Part shown: positions 29,188-38,244 of the stretch, piece after piece
Numbering within the stretch: position 1 is the stretch's first letter
Layout of the letters: each line of letters opens with the position of its first letter
From: Wenzhouxiangella sediminis
GTDB lineage: Bacteria; Pseudomonadota; Gammaproteobacteria; Xanthomonadales; Wenzhouxiangellaceae
Reading direction: 5' to 3'
Length of the DNA stretch: 64,000 bases
NCBI RefSeq assembly: GCF_003410055.1
Contig: NZ_QUZK01000022.1
Location: forward strand, 62,001 to 126,000
Notes under the pieces: generated by a model
The model's database searches: none
What the model saw: the letters and a program-made list of their open reading frames with translations, nothing else
Told to the model about the DNA's origin: nothing
Translations under genes and position numbers: made by a program

Positions 29188-30224
29188 CGTGCAAACCGGA
29201 AGTGAAGGTGTCGGTCCTCGCCGCGACGCTCCAGCTCCAGCAGTCCGCCCAGGCCGAGGTAGGTTTCGATGTCCTGTCCACCGGCGACGACCTCGAAGGT
29301 GACCTGACGACCCGCGGCGGAGACGACGCGGACATCGTCGACCACGCTGAGATTGCCGAGGTAACCGAGCACCTCGGCGTATTGGACCTCATCGACGATA
29401 CCGTCGACCGTGACCAGCCAGGCGGACGACTCACCGCCAAGGTCGGCGACCGCGTAGCGGGCCGCCAGGGCCGAAGCCAGGCGCTCGATGCCGCTGCGGA
29501 TCAGCCCCTCGGGATCTTCACCACTGTGGTTGAGTCCGGATTCCTGGCCCTCGACCCGCCAGCGCCATCGACCCGTCCACCACGGCGACTCCGGGTCGCT
29601 CTCCTGCAGGCGCAGATCCAGCATGGCAACCACGCCCGCGCCGTAGCGCCGAGCACTCGCCTCGGCTGAACCGAGAAATCCGCCGCGAACGTCCTGCAGG
29701 GAGATCTCGCCGAGGTCCATGGCGTCGCGCAAGGGCCGGACGAGATCCAGACCCACGCGTCGCGCCTCGTCACGAATCACGTACTCCAGGCGCGGCGCCT
29801 CGACGAAACGCGTGCCCGTATCGTCCTCGATCACCGCCCAAAGGAGCACCGCCGGCCGCTCCCGGCCCCAGCGCGGCAAGTCGTTGCGCTCGAGCAGCTC
29901 GTTGATCGAGGGCTCGTCGAAGTCCACCTGCAGTCGAAGCGACTCGTCCGGTTCACCTTCGGGATCGATCACGTTGCGTCGCACGAGCTGCTGCGAGAGC
30001 ACCAGGTCGTCCAGGTCGCCGGCGCCCAGGCCAAGCTCGGCGACCAGCGAGCTGCCGAAACGGCCGGTCAGGCGCGCCAGCACCAGGTCGAGGGCGTCGA
30101 GCTGCTCGGCCGCGCTGGTTCGCGCATCGGTTTCGACCGGGACTTCACCCGTGTACAGGGAGGCCGTCGCTGCCGGGGCGGCGAACAGCAGGAAGCAGGC
30201 GAGAAATGGCAGTAGTCGAGGCAT
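29184..30224 (-). CDS. DUF2066 domain-containing exported protein
   Basis: A 346-residue protein with signal peptide (about 1-22, ending PAATAS). Residues ~25-300 match the DUF2066 pattern as I remember it, including TGEVPVETD near the N terminus, LDLVLARLTGR and a WAVIEDDTG segment. Function is unknown; it is a conserved neighbour of hda and purM/purN in many gammaproteobacteria. An ATG at 30224 was preferred to the GTG immediately before it. Confidence 0.8.
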   Translation of the reverse strand: MPRLLPFLACFLLFAAPAATASLYTGEVPVETDARTSAAEQLDALDLVLARLTGRFGSSLVAELGLGAGDLDDLVLSQQLVRRNVIDPEGEPDESLRLQVDFDEPSINELLERNDLPRWGRERPAVLLWAVIEDDTGTRFVEAPRLEYVIRDEARRVGLDLVRPLRDAMDLGEISLQDVRGGFLGSAEASARRYGAGVVAMLDLRLQESDPESPWWTGRWRWRVEGQESGLNHSGEDPEGLIRSGIERLASALAARYAVADLGGESSAWLVTVDGIVDEVQYAEVLGYLGNLSVVDDVRVVSAAGRQVTFEVVAGGQDIETYLGLGGLLELERRGEDRHLHFRFAR

Positions 30225-30279
30225 CACGCCGCAAAGATAGCACAGCGATTTGCTCGGAGTTGACCGGAACGCGCCGGGC

Positions 30280-30810
30280 TCAACCGCGCTGTGCGGCGAA
30301 GGCTTCGCGGGCTTCGGCGAACTGCCGCTGCGCTTTCTCCAGGTAGGCCATCACCTCGTCCACGTAGCCGTCGGCCGAAGCCGTCCAGACGCGGTTGATG
30401 TAGCGCTCGCCGGCGGCAAAGGCGCTCATGATGTCGGCATAGGCCTGAAGCCCGAAGGCATGCTGCATCGACTCGCGCGAGGCGGCGAAGGCGGTCAGGT
30501 CATTCCGGAAATGCCGGTCGATCTCGAAGCGGAACTCGTGCGGCGGAACTTTCTCGCGCCGCCCCACCAATTCGTCGAGATTGCGGCAGATACTGTCCAG
30601 CGAGGTCTGGAGGGTGTCGATGTTGCCGGCCACGTGATGCTCATCGGCGGCGCCGGCATACTTCGCCTTGCGGAAAAGCACGATGCCGGCGAAGCCGAGA
30701 AACAGCGAAAGGCCGTAGGGCAGCCAGTCGACGGTTTCGACCGAAAGCACGGCGAAGACGGCGCCGAGAATGAATCCGGCCGTGATCAAAAAGATTGCGA
30801 AAGCCTTCAT
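30280..30810 (-). CDS. Membrane protein co-encoded with an OPT transporter
   Basis: A 176-residue protein with two hydrophobic segments at the N terminus (about 5-22 and 31-46) and a helical cytoplasmic domain (HHVAGNIDTLQTSLDSIC onward) that looks coiled-coil-like. No named family is recognised. Its ATG overlaps the stop codon of the OPT transporter gene, so the two are coupled. It may be an accessory subunit (inference). Confidence 0.7.
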   Translation of the reverse strand: MKAFAIFLITAGFILGAVFAVLSVETVDWLPYGLSLFLGFAGIVLFRKAKYAGAADEHHVAGNIDTLQTSLDSICRNLDELVGRREKVPPHEFRFEIDRHFRNDLTAFAASRESMQHAFGLQAYADIMSAFAAGERYINRVWTASADGYVDEVMAYLEKAQRQFAEAREAFAAQRG

Positions 30811-32537
30811 CAGCCCATCCCCTGGTAGATCTTGGCCATGGCGAAACCGACGCCGACCAGCGCCTCGCCGACGATCAGGCCGGCGGCGACCGGAATGCCG
30901 ACATCATCGGCGAATCGATGGCCCAGCCGCCAGTCGGTAATGACGCGGGCCAGCGTGCCGAGCGAATAGGTCAACACGATGGCGAACGGCAGATAGAAGC
31001 CCAGCCCGGCCGTGATGCCCAGGCCCGGCGAGGCCACGCTGAGCAGCGCGCCCAGGCCGGCGCCGGCGAGATACTTGTCGATCGGCACGTCGCCGCCGAG
31101 GATGCCCGACACCATGCTGGCCAGGGCCTGGCCCTGCGGCGCCGGCAGCTTGTCGCTGCCCAGGCCGTAAGCCTCGTGCAGGATGAAGATCAGCGACACG
31201 ATCAGGATCGGTCCCAGCCAGGCGCCGAGGAACTGACCCATCTGCTGCACCCGGGGCGTGGCCCCGATCAGGTAGCCGGTCTTGAGGTCGAGCATCAGGT
31301 CGGTGGCCTGGCTCATGGCCACGCAGACCGCCGCACCCACCATGATCGCGGCGATGATGGCGGACGAGTCGTCCATCCCGCGGGTAATGAAGATCATGAT
31401 GGTCACGGCGATCAGCGTCATCCCCGACAGCGGCGACCAGTTGGTGCGACCGATGGCCTCCGAAAGGATCACGCCGGCAATCCAGATCCACAGCGTGCCG
31501 ACCACGCCCATGGTGATGCCGCGCACCCAGCCGGTCTGCTCGGTGGAGGTGACCGCCATGAAAACCAGCAGAAGGGTCGCGCCGGCGATGGCGAAGTAAA
31601 GCAGCTTGATCGGCATCTCGTCGCGCGCCAGCGCCGCCTCGCTCTTGGCGGCGTTCTGCATGCTCTTGATGGCGGTCACGATCAGCGGCAATGCCAGCAA
31701 CACACCGGCGACCGCCCCGCCGATGAGCATGCCGATACCCACCGGCCGGTAGAGCAATCCCTGCAGGTTGCCCGGATCGCTCAGGGCCTGCCCGGTCTCG
31801 GGGTTGAGCGGCATCAGGCCGCTGATGCTGAGGAAGGGCGAGAGGATCCAGTAGCACAAGAAACCGCCGATGATGAAGGCCACACCGCCGCGCCCGGCGA
31901 TGAAGCCCACGCCGACGGTCAGCAGCGACAGGTACCAAACGCCGTTCATGTATTCGGGCATGCCGATCCGGCTGCCGAGATCGTAATAGCTGGTGCCGCT
32001 GAGCTGGACGATGACATGGATGCCGGCGGCGAACAGCGCGGCGCCGATCAGATACATCGCCTTCTTCATGCCCGCGCCCGGCGACTTGAGGATGGTGGCC
32101 ACGGCCACGCCACCCGGATAGGTGAGGCGCTCGTAGTCGATCATCTGTTTCCTGAGCGGGATGATGAACGCGATGCCCAGGAAGGCGCCGGCGATGCAGC
32201 CGAAGGTCAGCAGCAGCGGGTCGAAGTCCGTCTCGCCCAGGATGAAGAAGGCGGGCACCGAAAACATCAGGCCCGAGGCGGCTCCGTTGACCGCGCTGGC
32301 GACGGTCTGGACGATGTTGTTCTCGATGATGGAGTTGCGCCGCAAAATCCCCCGCAGGATGGCGAAGCCGAGAATGGCGGCCAGTTCGGAACCCTCGATC
32401 GAGAAGCCGAGGATCAGCGCGGCGTAGCCGATGGAAACGGCGATGATGGCGCCGAGGAAGTAGCCGACCAGCACGGCCGTGACGGTCAGTTCCGGATAGG
32501 GCCCGTGGCGAACGACGGGTTCAGCTTTCGAATTCAA
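30810..32537 (-). CDS. OPT family oligopeptide transporter
   Basis: A polytopic permease of about 575 residues with 14 or more hydrophobic segments. Features include SIGYAALILGFSIEGSELAA, the RLTYPGGVAVATILKS region typical of bacterial OPT proteins, GRGGVAFIIGG and SQATDLMLDLKTGYLIGA. OPT members import peptides or metal chelates. The TTG at 32537 was chosen because GGAGAG lies 8 nt upstream; an in-frame TTG 39 nt earlier lacks a site. With the 176-residue protein it separates two otherwise conserved gene blocks. Confidence 0.85.
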   Translation of the reverse strand: MNSKAEPVVRHGPYPELTVTAVLVGYFLGAIIAVSIGYAALILGFSIEGSELAAILGFAILRGILRRNSIIENNIVQTVASAVNGAASGLMFSVPAFFILGETDFDPLLLTFGCIAGAFLGIAFIIPLRKQMIDYERLTYPGGVAVATILKSPGAGMKKAMYLIGAALFAAGIHVIVQLSGTSYYDLGSRIGMPEYMNGVWYLSLLTVGVGFIAGRGGVAFIIGGFLCYWILSPFLSISGLMPLNPETGQALSDPGNLQGLLYRPVGIGMLIGGAVAGVLLALPLIVTAIKSMQNAAKSEAALARDEMPIKLLYFAIAGATLLLVFMAVTSTEQTGWVRGITMGVVGTLWIWIAGVILSEAIGRTNWSPLSGMTLIAVTIMIFITRGMDDSSAIIAAIMVGAAVCVAMSQATDLMLDLKTGYLIGATPRVQQMGQFLGAWLGPILIVSLIFILHEAYGLGSDKLPAPQGQALASMVSGILGGDVPIDKYLAGAGLGALLSVASPGLGITAGLGFYLPFAIVLTYSLGTLARVITDWRLGHRFADDVGIPVAAGLIVGEALVGVGFAMAKIYQGMG

Positions 32538-32702
32538 TGGCGTTCTCTCCGCTTGCTGGACGCGGCCGCCGGGCAACAGGTCCCCGCCCGTCGGCGCCGG
32601 GCAAGCCTAGCGCATATGAGGCCGCGGCTCAACGACGGTGTCAGTCGCGTGCGCGATCCGTCATAATACGCCCTTTCATTCACCCAACCCCGGCGACACG
32701 CG

Positions 32703-33734
32703 ATGAGCGAGCGCAAATCCCCGTCCCTGAGCTACCGCGATGCGGGTGTCGACATCGACGCCGGCAATGCCCTGGTCGACCGCATCAAACCGCTGGTGGC
32801 GGCCACCTCCCGACCGGAAGTGCTCGGCGGCCTGGGCGGCTTCGGCGGCCTGTTCCATCTGGGCGAGAAGTACCGCGACCCGGTGCTGGTGTCCGGCACC
32901 GACGGCGTGGGCACCAAGCTGCTGCTCGCCCGCCAGCTCGGCCGGCACGACACCATCGGCATCGACCTGGTCGCGATGTGCGTCAACGACATCCTGGTCT
33001 GCGGGGCCGAGCCGCTTTTCTTCCTCGATTACTTCGCCTGCGGCAAGCTCGACGTCGATGCCGCCTCCGACGTGGTGTCCGGAATTGCAGAGGGCTGCAA
33101 GCAGGCCGGCTGCGCCCTGATCGGGGGCGAGACGGCCGAAATGCCCGGCATGTACGGCGAGGGGGAGTACGACCTGGCCGGCTTCGCCGTCGGCGCGGTC
33201 GAGCGCGAGCGCATCATCGACGGGTCGGCCATCGACACCGACTGCGTGGTGCTCGGGCTGGCCTCCAGCGGTCCGCACAGCAACGGCTATTCGCTGATCC
33301 GCAAGGTCATCGAACTCGGCGCCGAACCGCTCGACACGCCCTTTGCCGACGTCACCCTCGGTGATGCCCTGCTCGCCCCGACCCGCATCTACGTCGACGC
33401 GGTGCGCAAATTGCTCGGCAATCGCGATATCCGCGGCATGGCGCACATCACCGGCGGCGGGTTGACCGAGAACATCGTGCGCGTCCTGCCCGATGAATTC
33501 GGGTTGGAGATCGACACGCGCGCCTGGCGGGTGCCGGGCGTGTTCGAATGGCTGCAGAAAACCGGCGGCATCAGCGATGCCGAAATGCGCCGCACCTTCA
33601 ACATGGGCATCGGTTTCGCGCTGATCGTGCCCGCGAACGACGCCGAGGGCGTGACCGAGCTGCTCGGAGAGCCGGCGCCGGTGATCGGCCACGTCGTTGC
33701 ACGCGGCGACGGCGACCGCGTGCGCTATCTCTGA
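32703..33734 (+). CDS. purM: Phosphoribosylformylglycinamidine cyclo-ligase PurM
   Basis: A 343-residue AIR synthetase with the usual landmarks [51 protein letters not shown] and [10 protein letters not shown]. It catalyses the fifth step of purine synthesis. A CATAAT hexamer at 32662 may be its -10 box. purN follows 1 bp after its stop codon. Confidence 0.97.
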   Translation: MSERKSPSLSYRDAGVDIDAGNALVDRIKPLVAATSRPEVLGGLGGFGGLFHLGEKYRDPVLVSGTDGVGTKLLLARQLGRHDTIGIDLVAMCVNDILVCGAEPLFFLDYFACGKLDVDAASDVVSGIAEGCKQAGCALIGGETAEMPGMYGEGEYDLAGFAVGAVERERIIDGSAIDTDCVVLGLASSGPHSNGYSLIRKVIELGAEPLDTPFADVTLGDALLAPTRIYVDAVRKLLGNRDIRGMAHITGGGLTENIVRVLPDEFGLEIDTRAWRVPGVFEWLQKTGGISDAEMRRTFNMGIGFALIVPANDAEGVTELLGEPAPVIGHVVARGDGDRVRYL

Positions 33735-33735
33735 C

Positions 33736-34434
33736 GTGCCGGCCGCCGACCTGCCCCGCCTGGTCGTCCTGCTGTCGGGCCGCGGCAGCAACTTCAAGGC
33801 CATCCACGAAGCCGTCGGGGCCGGCCGGCTCGATGCCCGCATCGCCGGCGTCGTCTCCGACCGGGCGCAGGCGGCCGGGCTGGCGCTCGCGGAGGCGGCC
33901 GGCATCGACACGGCCTGCCTCGAGCGCAGCCGCTTCGCCTCCCGCGAGGAATTCGAGGACAGCCTCACGACGACCATCGCCGGCTTCGCGCCGGACTACA
34001 TCGTGCTGGCCGGATTCATGCGGGTGCTCGGCACCCCCTTCGTCGAACGCCATCTCGGGCGCATGATCAACATTCATCCGTCCCTGCTGCCGCGCCATCG
34101 CGGCCTGCGCACGCACCAGCGCGTCCTCGACGCCGGAGAGCGCGAGCACGGCGCGAGCGTACACTTCGTCACGCCGACCCTGGACGCGGGACCGGTCCTG
34201 AGCCGCGTGACCATCGAGGTCGGCGCCGACGACACCGCCGAAACCCTGGCCGACCGGCTCCTGCCCCTGGAACACGAGCTCTACCCGGCCACGCTGGCAC
34301 TTTTGCTCAATCACCGAGTCGAACTACGCAATGAATGCATACATATCGACGACAAGCCGCTTGATCGTCCGCTGGAGCTTGGCCGCGACCTGGATGCTGG
34401 CGGCCGTCTGCACTGGCGCGGCGATGGCGGCTGA
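33736..34434 (+). CDS. purN: Phosphoribosylglycinamide formyltransferase PurN
   Basis: A 232-residue GAR transformylase. Motifs are LVVLLSGRGSNFKAI at the N terminus, FMRVLGTPFVERH, the catalytic region INIHPSLLPRHRGL and GASVHFVTPTLDAGPVL. It uses 10-formyl-THF. The GTG start at 33736 follows purM directly. The last 104 nt overlap the 5' end of the DUF3108 gene in another frame. Confidence 0.95.
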   Translation: MPAADLPRLVVLLSGRGSNFKAIHEAVGAGRLDARIAGVVSDRAQAAGLALAEAAGIDTACLERSRFASREEFEDSLTTTIAGFAPDYIVLAGFMRVLGTPFVERHLGRMINIHPSLLPRHRGLRTHQRVLDAGEREHGASVHFVTPTLDAGPVLSRVTIEVGADDTAETLADRLLPLEHELYPATLALLLNHRVELRNECIHIDDKPLDRPLELGRDLDAGGRLHWRGDGG

Positions 34435-35110
34435 CACGCCTCCCATTCCCGCCCATGAGGCGACCTACGAAGTGCTCCGCCACGGCAAGAAAGTGGGCGA
34501 GCTGTCGGTCAGCCTCGAGCAGCTCGACAACGGCGTGTGGCATTACCGTTCCGACACTCGCGCGACGGCCTGGTGGGTCAGGGCCCTGAACATGTCGGCC
34601 GAAGAGGCCGCCCACTTCGTCTGGCGCGGCGACCGCATCGTGATGTTGACCTACCATCACGCCCAGCACGCCCCGGCCAACAACCGCTACTTCCAGCACC
34701 GCACCGACTGGGAAGCGGGCACGACCAGGGTGCGCACCGAGGAAGGCTCGCAGACGATCGAGCTGGTCGACAACATGGTCGACCCGCTGAGCCTGCGCCT
34801 GCAGCTCGCCGCCAACCTGGCCGACGAGACCCGCCGGCGGGACACGCACGATTTCACCCTGCTCGACCGCAACGAGGTCAAGCACAAGCAGTACACATTC
34901 GACGGAGAAGAAACCCTGGATCTGCCCGCCGGCTGCTTCGAGACCGTCCGCCTCCGGCGCATCGAGGATCCCGGCTCGGACAAGAACAACCTGTCCTGGC
35001 ACGCCGAGGACTTCAGTTGGATGCCGGTGCGCATCCTCCGCCAGGAGGACGGCAAGGACAAGCTGGATATCCGGCTTCTGAGCACCGACCTGCCCCTTAA
35101 CGGTTGCTGA
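34331..35110 (+). CDS. DUF3108 domain-containing exported protein
   Basis: A 259-residue protein with a long signal peptide (about 1-33, ending GAAMAA). The mature domain begins IPAHEATYEVLRHGKKVGEL and matches DUF3108, a beta-barrel-like periplasmic fold of unknown function that often follows purN. The ATG at 34331 lies inside purN, giving a 104-nt overlap; a downstream ATG (residue 22) would leave a shorter but still hydrophobic leader. Confidence 0.85.
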   Translation: MNAYISTTSRLIVRWSLAATWMLAAVCTGAAMAADTPPIPAHEATYEVLRHGKKVGELSVSLEQLDNGVWHYRSDTRATAWWVRALNMSAEEAAHFVWRGDRIVMLTYHHAQHAPANNRYFQHRTDWEAGTTRVRTEEGSQTIELVDNMVDPLSLRLQLAANLADETRRRDTHDFTLLDRNEVKHKQYTFDGEETLDLPAGCFETVRLRRIEDPGSDKNNLSWHAEDFSWMPVRILRQEDGKDKLDIRLLSTDLPLNGC

Positions 35111-35209
35111 CGGCCGTCGGTCGGGGATGCGACCCCGACCCACGGCTTCGTTCGGAACTAAGCGCGCCACGACCGTATAATCGAGGCCACACTCACCGCG
35201 GAGATCCCG

Positions 35210-36499
35210 ATGCAACGTCTCGCCAGCATCACCGCCGTCCTTCTCCTTCTCGCCGGCTGCGCCACCAACCCGGTGACCGGCGAGCGCGAGTTCAATCTCT
35301 ACGGTGAAAACTGGGAGCGGCAGGTCGGCGAGCAGCAATACGCGCCGATGCGCCAGGCCCAGGGCGGCGACCTGGTGATCGACCGGTCGGTCGTCGACTA
35401 CGTCCAGTCGGTGGGCCAGCGTGTCGCGCAGCACGCCGACCGCGAATTGCCCTATGAATTCCAGGTCATCAACAGTTCGGTGCCCAACGCCTGGGCCCTG
35501 CCGGCGGGCAAGATCGCCGTCAACCGCGGCCTGCTGACCGAGCTGGGGTCGGAGGCGGAACTCGCCGCCGTGCTCGGCCACGAAGTGGTTCACGCCGCCG
35601 CCAGCCACAGCGCCCAGTCGGCTTCGCGCGCCGCGCTGGCCCAGGGCGCCGTCATCCTGGGCAGCGTCGCCGTGGGCGCGGCAACGGAAGACGATCAGTA
35701 CACGCAGGTCGCGCTGCTCGGCGGCATGCTCGGCGCACAGCTCATCCAGCAGCGCTACTCGCGCGACGCCGAACGGGAATCCGACTACTACGGCATGCAC
35801 TACATGAAGCGCGCCGGCTACGACCCGGCTGCCGCCGTCGATCTCCAGGAGACCTTCGTGCGGCTTTCGGAAAACCGCCAGCAAGGCTGGCTCAACGGCC
35901 TGTTTGCCTCACATCCCCCTTCGCCCGAGCGCGTCGAGAATAATCGGGAGACGGCCGACGAACTCGGCCGCGGCGGCCGCATCGGGCGCGAGGAGTACCA
36001 GGAACAAATGGCGTATCTCCAGCGTCTGCAGCCCGCTTATGAGGCGCATGACCAAGGACGCAAGGCCCTGCAGGAAGGCAACGCCGACGAAGCACTGAGA
36101 AAGGCCGAAGAGGCGATCTCGATCGAGGACGGCGAAGCGCTCTTCTACGCCCTGCGCGGCGACGCGCTGGCCACGCGCAAGGACTTCGGGGCCGCAGAGC
36201 GCGCCTTCACCGAGGCGCTGCAGCGCGACTCGACGTGGTTCTACCATCACCTGCGTCGCGGCATGGTGCGCGAAGAACGTAGCCGCTGGTCCGGTGCCCG
36301 CGCCGACCTGCAGGCCAGCCTGGAACTGCTGCAGACCGCCGACGGCCACCTCCACCTGGGCAACGTCGAACGCGCCAGCGGCAACCGGCAACAAGCGATC
36401 GAACACTACAAGACCGCGGCCCAGTCCGACACGCCGGCCGGCCAGAAAGCCCGCCAGCACCTGGTCGACATGGGCGTCGCCGAACCCGCGCAGCAGTAG
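35210..36499 (+). CDS. M48 family metalloprotease lipoprotein with TPR tail (BepA-like)
   Basis: A 429-residue outer-membrane or periplasmic lipoprotein with lipobox LLAGC (Cys17). The M48 zinc motif HEVVH is at residues 124-128, with the third ligand in SRDAERESD (about 188-190). TPR-like helices span about 265-420. BepA-type proteases do quality control of outer-membrane proteins and LptD. A TATAAT hexamer (35176-35181) lies 28 bp upstream, without a good -35. The gene stands alone and is followed by a repeat element. Confidence 0.92.
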   Translation: MQRLASITAVLLLLAGCATNPVTGEREFNLYGENWERQVGEQQYAPMRQAQGGDLVIDRSVVDYVQSVGQRVAQHADRELPYEFQVINSSVPNAWALPAGKIAVNRGLLTELGSEAELAAVLGHEVVHAAASHSAQSASRAALAQGAVILGSVAVGAATEDDQYTQVALLGGMLGAQLIQQRYSRDAERESDYYGMHYMKRAGYDPAAAVDLQETFVRLSENRQQGWLNGLFASHPPSPERVENNRETADELGRGGRIGREEYQEQMAYLQRLQPAYEAHDQGRKALQEGNADEALRKAEEAISIEDGEALFYALRGDALATRKDFGAAERAFTEALQRDSTWFYHHLRRGMVREERSRWSGARADLQASLELLQTADGHLHLGNVERASGNRQQAIEHYKTAAQSDTPAGQKARQHLVDMGVAEPAQQ

Positions 36500-36508
36500 A
36501 CATTTCCG

Positions 36509-36736
36509 GGTTCAGGAAAGAAGGTTTCAGGTTTCAGGTTTCAGGTTTCGGGTTTCAGGAAAAACACGGGGTTCGGTGCTCGGGGTTCAGGGTTCCGGAG
36601 AACACAGGGCAATTCCGGGGCTAGGAGCTGGTGTCTTGCTCGTTGCTAGCGGCGAGCGAGGCATTCGGGTTATCGGCATCGGATGCTCGGCTTCGCCAAG
36701 CGCCCCTGAAACCTGAACCCTGAAACCTGAACCCTT
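36509..36736. repeat. Family A inverted-arm repeat (GGTTTCA words), copy 3, long form
   Basis: The left arm at 36509-36559 holds about five GGTTTCAGG-type words; the right arm at 36705-36736 is the complement (CCTGAAACCTGAACCCTGAA and on). The 145-bp spacer contains further degenerate copies (GGTTCAGGGTTCCGG at 36585-36599) and otherwise unique sequence. It separates the M48 gene from the convergent DMT transporter gene. Confidence 0.85.
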
Positions 36737-36745
36737 TGTTCCTGT

Positions 36746-37621
36746 TCAGAAGGCCACCATCAACCCGACGCCGGAAAACGTCAGGCAGATGCCCGCCACG
36801 CGCCGCCAGTTCATCTCTTCTTTCAGGAACAGCCAGGCGAAGAGCACGATGAAGGCCGCGGCGGTTTCGTTGAGGACGGAGGCCACCGAGGCCTGGGTCA
36901 GCTTGTAGCCGGCCAACCACAGCATCATCGACACATAGCTGCCCAGCAGGCTGCCGACGACGATGACCGTCCACGGCTGCTTCGAACGATAGTGCAGCAT
37001 GGCGCGCGCCCAGCCGCGGGTCATGTAGAGGAACAGGAACATGCCGATCGTACCGGCAGCCAGGCGCACGCCCATCGTCCACATGAACGACTCGCTCTCG
37101 AGCACCGGTTTGACCATGACGATGCCGGCGGCCATCATCAGCACCGAGCCCGCTCCGAAGGCGACGCCCAGGCGAATGGCCCGCAGCGAAACATCGCGCC
37201 GGTTCTGCCGCCAGGTCACCAGCAGGATCCCGCCGAGCACCAGCACGAAACCGAAATACTGCCACCAGATCAGCACTTCGCCGAGGAACAGGATCGACAG
37301 CACGATCACGAACGGCGAATAGAGGCTGGCGACCACGCCGGTGCGCGACGCGCCCATCAGGTTGAGCGCGCGCAGGTACCAGGTATCGGCCACGGCGATG
37401 CCGACCACGCCCGAGACGACCACGACCAACCACTCCATCGACGAGTAAGCGGGCCAGCTGACGCCGTCGACCAGCAGGATCGTCGGCACCATCAGCCCCG
37501 TCGCCAGCACGTTCTTGAACAGGTTCAGCTCGAACGCCGGCAGACTTTCCCCGGAGCGCCGGAACAGGACGACCGCCAATGCCCAGCAGGCCGCGCAGGC
37601 GACCGAGAAGAACTCACCCAC
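36746..37621 (-). CDS. EamA/DMT superfamily permease
   Basis: A 291-residue transporter with ten hydrophobic segments in two EamA-type halves (about 1-135 and 150-291). It shows typical helix-end sequences such as YLRALNLMGASRTGVVASL and QASVASVLNETAAAFIVLFA. Substrate is unknown. The GTG start at 37621 lies within the 3' end of the VUT gene (8-nt overlap), so translation is coupled. Confidence 0.9.
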   Translation of the reverse strand: MGEFFSVACAACWALAVVLFRRSGESLPAFELNLFKNVLATGLMVPTILLVDGVSWPAYSSMEWLVVVVSGVVGIAVADTWYLRALNLMGASRTGVVASLYSPFVIVLSILFLGEVLIWWQYFGFVLVLGGILLVTWRQNRRDVSLRAIRLGVAFGAGSVLMMAAGIVMVKPVLESESFMWTMGVRLAAGTIGMFLFLYMTRGWARAMLHYRSKQPWTVIVVGSLLGSYVSMMLWLAGYKLTQASVASVLNETAAAFIVLFAWLFLKEEMNWRRVAGICLTFSGVGLMVAF

Positions 37622-38105
37622 GTCGAGCCACCACGCACCAGGGGACGAGAAGCGCCAGGGCGATGGCCACCTTGACGCCGTAGTCGCCGATGGCCAGCGT
37701 GACCCAGGGCATGGCGGTGCCCCAGAAAGCCAGCGCGAAGAACAGCGCCGTGTCCACCGCCGAGCCGATCACGCTCGAGAACAGCGGCGGCTGCCACCAG
37801 GCGCGCCTGCGCAGTCGGTTAAAGATGGCCACGTCCATCAACTGCGAAACCAGGAAGGCCGTGCCGGAGGCCATCGCGATCCGCGGGCTGGCCAGCCAGA
37901 TCGAGGCCAGCACCGCCAGCGCGAAACCGATGTAGACCACCTTTCTCGCCGCCGCGGGCCCGAAGCGGCGGTTGGTCAGGTCGGTCACGAAATACGACAC
38001 CGGATAGGTCAGCGCGCCCCAGGTCAGCCAGTCGTTGACCGGAAACTGGACGAGATAGTTGGCGCTGGCGACGACCAGCACCATGGCGAGAATCAGCAGG
38101 GGCAT
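37614..38105 (-). CDS. Queuosine precursor transporter (VUT/YhhQ family)
   Basis: A 163-residue membrane protein with about five hydrophobic segments. The pattern SANYLVQFPVNDWLTWGALT with VTDLTNRRFG and SGTAFLVSQLMDVAIFNRLR is that of VUT-family queuosine precursor importers. It is shorter than E. coli YhhQ but within the compact form of the family. It lies upstream of, and overlaps, the DMT permease gene. Confidence 0.88.
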   Translation of the reverse strand: MPLLILAMVLVVASANYLVQFPVNDWLTWGALTYPVSYFVTDLTNRRFGPAAARKVVYIGFALAVLASIWLASPRIAMASGTAFLVSQLMDVAIFNRLRRRAWWQPPLFSSVIGSAVDTALFFALAFWGTAMPWVTLAIGDYGVKVAIALALLVPWCVVARRG

Positions 38106-38244
38106 GATATCTGGGCACGGACGATCCGACAGGCGGCCATTCTACCGGCCCGCGCAGCGCGCCATCCAAGGGAATTCCTAGGGACGATCCTAGGGACGAT
38201 GCGGTATCCTCGGCATGAGAACCGAGGGAAGGTTGACCACTGCC

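Noticed and set aside
34537-35100. Second frame inside the DUF3108 gene
   Set aside because: Arg/Pro/Ala-rich shadow frame without a start signal.
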